NCBI RefSeq assembly: GCF_902833085.1 | Contig: NZ_CADFEB010000009.1 | Span: forward strand, 376,503 to 440,502 | DNA from: Burkholderia ubonensis | GTDB taxonomy: Bacteria > Pseudomonadota > Gammaproteobacteria > Burkholderiales > Burkholderiaceae | DNA length: 64,000 nt | Direction: 5' to 3' | Part shown: positions 59,033-64,000 of the stretch, piece after piece | Numbering within the stretch: position 1 is the first letter of the stretch | Layout: every line of letters starts with the position of its first letter | Program-made: the position numbers and the translations under genes | The notes under the pieces: generated by a model | What the model was told of the DNA's origin: nothing | The model's database searches: none | What the model saw: the letters and a program-made list of their open reading frames with translations, nothing else

Positions 59033-59299
59033 TCAGCGGTAGCCGAGACCTTTCAGTACGGCCGTGCCGTTTTCGGTCAGGCGGAAGCTCGGCTGCGCAT
59101 CGGCATCGAGCTTGACCATTTCAACGAGGCCGGCTTCCTGCAGCGCCGGCAGTTCGGGTTTTGCGTTGGCGCCGATCGGCGCGTGCAGCAGCACGAGCAG
59201 CGTCGCGATTTCGTGATGGCTGAGCAGGCGGCGCAGCATCGTTCTGGGTTTGGCAGGGGGCGCGGCCGGGCGGCCCGCGGGTGCAACTACGGCGCTCAT
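59033..59299 (-). CDS. Small winged-helix-like protein of unknown function
   Basis: An 88-residue protein. After a Pro/Ala-rich N terminus, residues about 20-85 look like a winged helix: LRRLLSHHEIATLLVLLHAP, ALQEAGLVEMVKLDADAQPS, FRLTENGTAVLKGLGYR. It may be a small DNA-binding or preprotein-like regulator; I do not recognise the family. It converges on the DUF899 gene. Confidence 0.65.
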   Translation of the reverse strand: MSAVVAPAGRPAAPPAKPRTMLRRLLSHHEIATLLVLLHAPIGANAKPELPALQEAGLVEMVKLDADAQPSFRLTENGTAVLKGLGYR

Positions 59300-59573
59300 C
59301 GCTGTCCTCCTAGTTCGACGGTTTCTTCGGGTATGGTTGCGGATGGTGCCGTCGAAGACTTAAGCGATTCTTAAAACTCCCCGGTCGTCGGCCGGCCGCG
59401 GCGAGCCGGTGGTTACGACATGTAACGGCACGGCGGCGGCTTTGCGAACCGGATCGGCGCAAGCCGCTTCAGGCGGGCGTCCGACAGCACAAGCGCCAGC
59501 GTAGTGCATGCGCGGCCGATTCACCAGACAAATAGACGATGACCTTTCGTCGCACCCGGTTTTTCCCTGCCCC

Positions 59574-61466
59574 TTATTTTCTTCGCTGCGCCTGCGCCGC
59601 CAGGCGAACGGCCGCGTTCGCCGCGCCGTAGCCGTCGTACCCGCCGCGCCGCTCGACGATCTCGAGCGAGAAGCGGTTGTCGACCAGTTCCGTAAACGCA
59701 TGCAGGAACTCGCCGCCGCTGTCGTCGCGGTCGTACAGCAGATGGTGGGTGCTCAGCGTGTCGATGAAGTCGTCCGGCAGCGCGTAGCGCGCGGCGAGGT
59801 CGTCGTAGTAGTTGCGCGGGATGCGCAGGAACGGCACGCCGTCGGCCGCGAATTCGGCGACCGTCTTCACGATGTCGTCGGTGCGGAACGCGACGTGGTT
59901 CAGCCCGGTGCCGTGGTAGCGGTCCAGCGATTCGGCGACGGCCGTGTGGCGATCGACCGACGCGTTCAGCGCGATCCGCACCGAGCCGTCCGCGCTGCGC
60001 ACCGCGCGGCTGCGCATCAGCCCGTACGGATCGGGCACGAGCCAGCTGCGCTCGGCCTCGAAGCCGAACGCGGTCTTGAAGAACAGGATCCACGTATCGA
60101 GCGCGTCGCCCGGCAGCGCGAGGCACACGTGGTCGATGCCGGTCAGCGGGCCGACCTCGCTCGGGCCGTCGATGTCGGTCAGCACGAAATCGGATTCATA
60201 GAGCGTCGGCGCGTCCGGCGCCTCGTCGACGAAGTATTCGAGGCTGCCGTCCGGCGCCTTCACGCTCGGCAGCACGCGCTCGTTCGGGCCGACGCTTCCG
60301 GAAAACGGCGCATAGCCGAAGCCCGCCGCGCGATCGAACGCGACTTTCGCGTCGTCGACGCGGAACGCCGACGCGCACAGCGACAGCCCGTGCTGCTGGA
60401 AGAACGCGTCGGCGAACGAATCCTGCTCCGCGTTCAGCACGATCGACGCGGCGCCGTGCTGGAACAGCGTCACGTCCTTCGAGCGGTGCCGCCCGGCGAG
60501 CCGGAAGCGCATCTTGCCGAGCCACTCGCCGACGTTGGCCGCGGCCCGTGCGTCGACCGCGAATTCGATGAACTGGAACCCGACGTGCGCGGGCGGCGCG
60601 GGTGGCGCGAACAGCGTCTGGCCGGCGCCCGGCGCGCGGCCTTCCCGCGCGAGCCGCGCGCGCGTCTGCTCTTCCAGGTAGAGCAGCGAGCGGTGGCCGT
60701 TGGCGGCCGTGAGCGCGGTCGGCGCCGCGCGGAAGCCGTCATTGAAGATCTCCAGCGACAGCGGCCCCGTATAGCCGGCCTCGATCACTCGCGCGGTGAA
60801 GCGCGCGAGGTCGAAGTCGCCCTGGCCGGGGAACGAGCGGAAGTGGCGGCTCCATTCGATCACGTCCATCACGAGCTTCGGCGCGTCGGCGATCTGCACG
60901 AACGCGATCCGGTCGCCGGGGATGTCGGCGATCGCGTCCGGCGAATCGTCGAGCGACAGCGTGTGGAAGCTGTCGAGCGCGAGCCCGAGATGCGGGCTGT
61001 TCACCGCGTTCACGAGCCGCCACGCGTGGCCGTAGGTTTTCACGACCCGCCCCCACGCGAGCGCTTCGTAGGCGGCGACGACGCCCGCCTGCCGCGCGGC
61101 CTCGGCGAGCGCGCCGAGCTGGTCGACGAGCAGCCCGTCGTCCGCGATCGTATCGGGGGACGCGCTGCTGCAGACGAGGATGCGGTCGGTGCCGAGCGCG
61201 TGCATCACGTCGAACTTGCGCTTGATGCGGTCGAGGTTGCGCGCGAGCTGCGCGGGGCTCACGCCCTCGAAATCGCGAAACGGCTGGAACAGCACGATGT
61301 CGAGGCCGAGATCGGCGGCCATGTTCCGCACGTCGGCGGGCGAGCCGTCGAAGTAGACGAGGTCGTTCTCGAAGATTTCGACGCCGTCGAAACCCGCGGC
61401 CTGGATGGCGGCGAGCTTCTCGGCGAGCGTGCCGGACAGGGACACGGTGGCGATCGAGCGCTGCAT
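59574..61466 (-). CDS. quiC: 3-Dehydroshikimate dehydratase, QuiC1-type fusion of isomerase-like barrel and HPPD-like domains
   Basis: A 630-residue two-part enzyme. Residues 1 to about 280 form an AP-endonuclease-2/xylose-isomerase-like TIM barrel with metal ligands (YEALAWGR, LGLALDSFHTL, VQIADAPK, SLEIFNDGF). The rest is a pair of vicinal-oxygen-chelate modules like 4-hydroxyphenylpyruvate dioxygenase (GIDHVCLALPG, GLNHVAFRTDD, FSLEIVERRGGYDGYG). This fusion converts 3-dehydroshikimate to protocatechuate. ATG 61466 (MQRSIATVSLSG) is the natural barrel start. It is divergent from aroQ, with operator-like repeats over its promoter. Confidence 0.9.
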   Translation of the reverse strand: MQRSIATVSLSGTLAEKLAAIQAAGFDGVEIFENDLVYFDGSPADVRNMAADLGLDIVLFQPFRDFEGVSPAQLARNLDRIKRKFDVMHALGTDRILVCSSASPDTIADDGLLVDQLGALAEAARQAGVVAAYEALAWGRVVKTYGHAWRLVNAVNSPHLGLALDSFHTLSLDDSPDAIADIPGDRIAFVQIADAPKLVMDVIEWSRHFRSFPGQGDFDLARFTARVIEAGYTGPLSLEIFNDGFRAAPTALTAANGHRSLLYLEEQTRARLAREGRAPGAGQTLFAPPAPPAHVGFQFIEFAVDARAAANVGEWLGKMRFRLAGRHRSKDVTLFQHGAASIVLNAEQDSFADAFFQQHGLSLCASAFRVDDAKVAFDRAAGFGYAPFSGSVGPNERVLPSVKAPDGSLEYFVDEAPDAPTLYESDFVLTDIDGPSEVGPLTGIDHVCLALPGDALDTWILFFKTAFGFEAERSWLVPDPYGLMRSRAVRSADGSVRIALNASVDRHTAVAESLDRYHGTGLNHVAFRTDDIVKTVAEFAADGVPFLRIPRNYYDDLAARYALPDDFIDTLSTHHLLYDRDDSGGEFLHAFTELVDNRFSLEIVERRGGYDGYGAANAAVRLAAQAQRRK

Positions 61467-61578
61467 GGGCGAATCCTGCGGATGAGCGGGGGTGGCGCCG
61501 GCCGGACTGACCCTGAATGAACCAGTCATAGAGTCCCGGGAACGCGCCATATCCCGAATTTACTGGGTGATGGATCGG

Positions 61579-61610
61579 ATTATACAAACTAACTAGGTGG
61601 TACAAATTAG
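61579..61610 (-). promoter_or_regulatory. quiC promoter with overlapping direct repeats
   Basis: On the minus strand TATAAT (61579-61584) is a perfect -10, 113 bases before the quiC ATG. The plus-strand direct repeats TACAAACTAA (61583-61592) and TACAAATTAG (61601-61610), 18 bp apart, cover the -10 and -35 positions. A repressor bound there would block quiC; its gene is not in the window. Confidence 0.6.
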
Positions 61611-61671
61611 CGAAAACCCGAAAAGACTTTGCGCTTTCGCAAGCGCACACTAGCGTCGAATCTTGACGTGA

Positions 61672-61707
61672 GGGGGCGAAGTCGCGTAGCGATGAGCCCC
61701 CGTTTTT
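61672..61707 (+). terminator. Terminator-like hairpin in the aroQ leader (possible attenuator)
   Basis: GGGGGC (61672-61677) pairs with GCCCCC (61696-61701). Inside, TCGC (61682-61685) pairs with GCGA (61689-61692), and the stem is followed by G and TTTTT (61703-61707). It abuts the aroQ ribosome site GGAG (61708-61711). Confidence 0.6.
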
Positions 61708-61719
61708 GGAGCAACTGAC

Positions 61720-62175
61720 ATGAGCAAGCGCAAGGTCCTGGTACTGAACGGCCCGAACCTGAACCTGCTGGGGACGCGTGAACCCCACATCTACGGCGCG
61801 GAAACGCTCGCCGACGTCGAGCAGCGCTGCCGCGCCGCGGCCGATGCGCTCGGGCTCGCGATCGACTTTCGCCAGTCGAACGCCGAGCACCAGCTGATCG
61901 ACTGGCTGCACGCGGCGCGTCACGACACGGACGGCGTCGTGATCAACCCGGCCGCGTATACGCACACGTCGGTCGCGCTGGCCGACGCGCTGTCGGCGAT
62001 CGCGAAGCCGGTGATCGAGGTCCACATCTCGAACGTGCACCGCCGCGAGCCGTTCCGCCACCACTCGTACGTATCGGCGGTCGCCGAAGCCGTGATCTGC
62101 GGCTGCGGCACCGAAGGCTACGTGTTCGCGCTGCAGCGCATGTCCACCATTCTTTCGCAAGGAGCCGCGCGATGA
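61720..62175 (+). CDS. aroQ: Type II 3-dehydroquinate dehydratase
   Basis: A 151-residue enzyme with the type II signature: VLNGPNLNLLGTREPHIYG (catalytic Arg and Tyr), DGVVINPAAYTHTSVALADA and VIEVHISNVHRREPFRHHSY. It converts 3-dehydroquinate to 3-dehydroshikimate. Here it is in a catabolic set feeding QuiC rather than the aromatic biosynthetic operon. GGAG is eight bases upstream; the stop overlaps aroE (ATGA). Confidence 0.94.
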   Translation: MSKRKVLVLNGPNLNLLGTREPHIYGAETLADVEQRCRAAADALGLAIDFRQSNAEHQLIDWLHAARHDTDGVVINPAAYTHTSVALADALSAIAKPVIEVHISNVHRREPFRHHSYVSAVAEAVICGCGTEGYVFALQRMSTILSQGAAR

Positions 62176-63026
62176 GCCGCCCGTCCTTTCTGATCGGCCT
62201 GATCGGCCAGGGCATCGGCGGTTCGCTGTCGCCCGCGATGCATGAGGAAGAAGGATTCCGCCAGGGATTCGGCTATGTCTACCGGCGCATCGACCTCGAC
62301 GTGCTCGGCCTGACCGCCGACGCGCTGCCGCAACTGCTCGCGGCCGCCGAGCAGATGGGCTTTACGGGCCTGAACATCACGCACCCGTGCAAGCAGCGCG
62401 TGATCGAGCACCTCGACGCGCTGTCCGACGACGCGCGCGCGCTCGGCGCGGTCAACACCGTGCTGTTCAAGGACGGCAAGCGGATCGGCCACAACACCGA
62501 CTGGTCGGGCTTCGCGAAGTCGTTCCGGCGCGGGCTGCCGGGCGCATCGCTCGAACGTGTCGTCCAGCTCGGCGCGGGCGGCGCGGGAGCCGCCGTCGCA
62601 CACGCGGCGCTGCAGATGGGCGCGGCCGAACTGGCGATCTTCGACGTCGACGCGTCGCGCGCCCGCGCGCTCGCCGACGAGCTGCAGCAGCGCTTCCCCG
62701 CCGCGAAAGTGACGCAGGGCGACGACCTCGCGAGCGCGGTGCGCGCCGCGACCGGCCTGATCCACGCGACGCCGACCGGCATGGCGAAGCATCCGGGCCT
62801 GCCGCTGCCGGCCGAGCTGCTGCACGCGGGGATGTGGGTTGCCGACATCGTGTACTTCCCGCTCGAAACCGAGCTGGTCCGGGCGGCGCGCGCGGCAGGC
62901 TGCGCGACGCTGCCGGGCGGCGGAATGGCGGTCTACCAGGCCGTCGACGCATTCGAGATCTTCACCGGACGCACGCCCGACGCCGAGCGGATGTTCGACC
63001 ACTTTCAGGCGCTCGTTGCGCGCTGA
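62172..63026 (+). CDS. Shikimate/quinate dehydrogenase (AroE family)
   Basis: A 284-residue AroE-family enzyme: substrate motif GGSLSPAMHEEEG, catalytic Lys in GLNITHPCKQRV, NTDWSGFAKSF, nucleotide loop GAGGAGAAVAHA and the C-terminal Gln in GGGMAVYQAVDAFEIFTG. The basic patch after the Rossmann beta-2 strand is replaced by FDVDASRARAL, whose Asp favours NAD+ over NADP+, as in catabolic quinate/shikimate dehydrogenases. Its ATG overlaps the aroQ stop. Confidence 0.91.
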   Translation: MSRPSFLIGLIGQGIGGSLSPAMHEEEGFRQGFGYVYRRIDLDVLGLTADALPQLLAAAEQMGFTGLNITHPCKQRVIEHLDALSDDARALGAVNTVLFKDGKRIGHNTDWSGFAKSFRRGLPGASLERVVQLGAGGAGAAVAHAALQMGAAELAIFDVDASRARALADELQQRFPAAKVTQGDDLASAVRAATGLIHATPTGMAKHPGLPLPAELLHAGMWVADIVYFPLETELVRAARAAGCATLPGGGMAVYQAVDAFEIFTGRTPDAERMFDHFQALVAR

Positions 63027-63067
63027 CCCTCGATAGATTCAGAGAAAGACGAGACCAGGAGACGACC

Positions 63068-64000
63068 ATGCAGCACACCACCCACACCAACCATGCGCCG
63101 GCGCGTCCGGCGCAGGCGGCCGGCACGGTCCGGCGCACGTCGGCGCGCTACAAGATTCTCGCGCTGCTCGCGATCGGCACGATGATCAACTACCTCGACC
63201 GCACCGTGCTGGGGGTGGCTGCGCCGCAGCTTACCAAGGAGCTCGGCATCAACGCGGCGGTGATGGGCATCATGTTCTCCGCGTTTTCGTGGACCTACGT
63301 CGCGATGCAGGTGCCGGGCGGCCTCTTTCTCGACCGCTTCGGCAGCAAGATCACCTATTACTGGTCGATGACGCTGTGGTCGCTGTGCACGCTGCTGCAG
63401 GGCTTCGTGCCCGGCGTCGCGACGCTGCTCGCGTGCCGCCTCGGCCTCGGCATCACGGAAGCGCCGTGCTTCCCGACCAACAGCCGGGTGGTCGCGACGT
63501 GGTTCCCGCAGAACGAGCGCGCGATGGCGACCGGCACCTACACGGTCGGCGAGTACATCGGCCTCGCGTTCTTCAGCCCGGTGCTGTTCGCGCTGATGGG
63601 CGCGTTCGGCTGGCGCTCGCTGTTCTGGGTCGTCGGCGGTGTCGGCATCGCGTTCGGCCTGGTCTGGTGGAAGTTCTACCATGAGCCGCGCAACCATCCG
63701 GGCGCGAACAAGGAGGAGCTCGAATACATCGAGGCGGGCGGCGGCCTCGCGCACAGCGCGAATAAGAACGACCGGCCCGCGCAGGCGAAATTCAGCTGGA
63801 GCATGGCCGGCAAGCTGCTGAAGAAGCGCCAGCTCGCGGGCATCTGCCTCGGCCAGTTCGCGGGCAACTCGACGCTGGTGTTCTTCCTGACCTGGTTCCC
63901 GACCTATCTCGCGACCGAGCGCCACATGGGCTGGCTGAAGATCGGGTTCTTCGCGGTGATGCCGTTCATCGCCGCGTCGGTCGGCGTGATGTTCGGCGGG
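63068..64000 (+). CDS. MFS transporter, ACS-type, probable shikimate/quinate uptake (3' end beyond window)
   Basis: The frame is open from ATG 63068 to the window end, 311 codons. N-terminal helices (NYLDRTVLGVAAPQLTKELG), the loop motif GGLFLDRFGSKITYYWS and GITEAPCFPTNSRVVATWFP match GudP/ExuT-type anion:cation symporters. It is 41 bases after aroE on the same strand, so quinate or shikimate is the probable substrate. The similarity to the MFS gene at 25.1 kb reflects the shared family. Confidence 0.9.
   Translation, partial: MQHTTHTNHAPARPAQAAGTVRRTSARYKILALLAIGTMINYLDRTVLGVAAPQLTKELGINAAVMGIMFSAFSWTYVAMQVPGGLFLDRFGSKITYYWSMTLWSLCTLLQGFVPGVATLLACRLGLGITEAPCFPTNSRVVATWFPQNERAMATGTYTVGEYIGLAFFSPVLFALMGAFGWRSLFWVVGGVGIAFGLVWWKFYHEPRNHPGANKEELEYIEAGGGLAHSANKNDRPAQAKFSWSMAGKLLKKRQLAGICLGQFAGNSTLVFFLTWFPTYLATERHMGWLKIGFFAVMPFIAASVGVMFGG

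Noticed and set aside
1..64000. CRISPR arrays, rRNA or tRNA genes, prophage or plasmid origin
   Set aside because: No regularly spaced direct repeats, no structural RNA signatures and no phage or replication genes were seen on either strand.

Overview
The window reads as a secondary-replicon segment of a Burkholderia cepacia complex-type genome. GC is very high, third codon positions are strongly G/C, and there are many LysR regulators, RND pumps and catabolic operons. This is inference from composition and gene content; no rRNA, tRNA, CRISPR array or replication origin was seen.

Layout. 1-1026 is the 3' end of an outer-membrane efflux protein. 1264-4440 is a small accessory patch: a membrane-anchored leucine-rich-repeat protein of lower GC, a decayed IS5-type transposase, a metallo-beta-lactamase-fold hydrolase and a frameshifted DUF3291 gene. 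4620-9308 holds TetR/tautomerase and LysR/PACE-transporter divergent pairs, a secreted cysteine-rich protein and an alpha/beta hydrolase. 9576-14737 is a dicarboxylate/citrate-type uptake unit: a 2HCT symporter, a DctB-like sensor kinase, a DctD-like sigma-54 activator and a DUF3579 protein, with a near-consensus sigma-54 promoter and a candidate enhancer palindrome. 14920-15577 is an orphan glycine-rich polymorphic-toxin-like tip coupled to a DUF7079 immunity-like gene.

15790-21982 is a six-gene sulfur-acquisition operon: MetQ/MetN/MetI-type ABC transporter, a DszA/NtaA-class flavin monooxygenase, an SfnB/DszC-class flavin enzyme and an unrecognised protein with ferritin-like metal ligands. 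22034-25058 holds Lrp/LysE and DUF2167/M50 pairs. 25105-28286 and 35370-38071 are two halves of hexarate (glucarate/galactarate) catabolism: MFS uptake, galactarate dehydratase, 5-dehydro-4-deoxyglucarate dehydratase and 2-oxoglutarate semialdehyde dehydrogenase. Between them, 28361-34545 is a beta-hydroxy-amino-acid island: threonine-dehydratase-like enzyme, ornithine-cyclodeaminase-like reductase, DSD1-type D-amino-acid dehydratase, YbaK, HAD phosphatase, and DauR- and LysR-type regulators.

38202-42074 holds a RbsD/FucU mutarotase, an STM2901-like/DUF1493 pair, DoxX, an alpha/beta hydrolase and MarR. 42147-48097 is the most unusual block: a LysR regulator, TauD-like oxygenase, AMP-forming ligase, thermostable-hemolysin-family protein, drug-type MFS exporter and DoxX, nearly all overlapping or tightly packed. 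It looks like a small-molecule pathway whose product I cannot name. A strong terminator separates it from a complete RND pump (48271-54043). The rest holds an MHS-type MFS transporter, an orphan LivJ-type binding protein, a PAS-AraC regulator, a DUF899 protein, and a quinate/shikimate catabolic set (quiC-like, aroQ, aroE, MFS) that runs off the window end.
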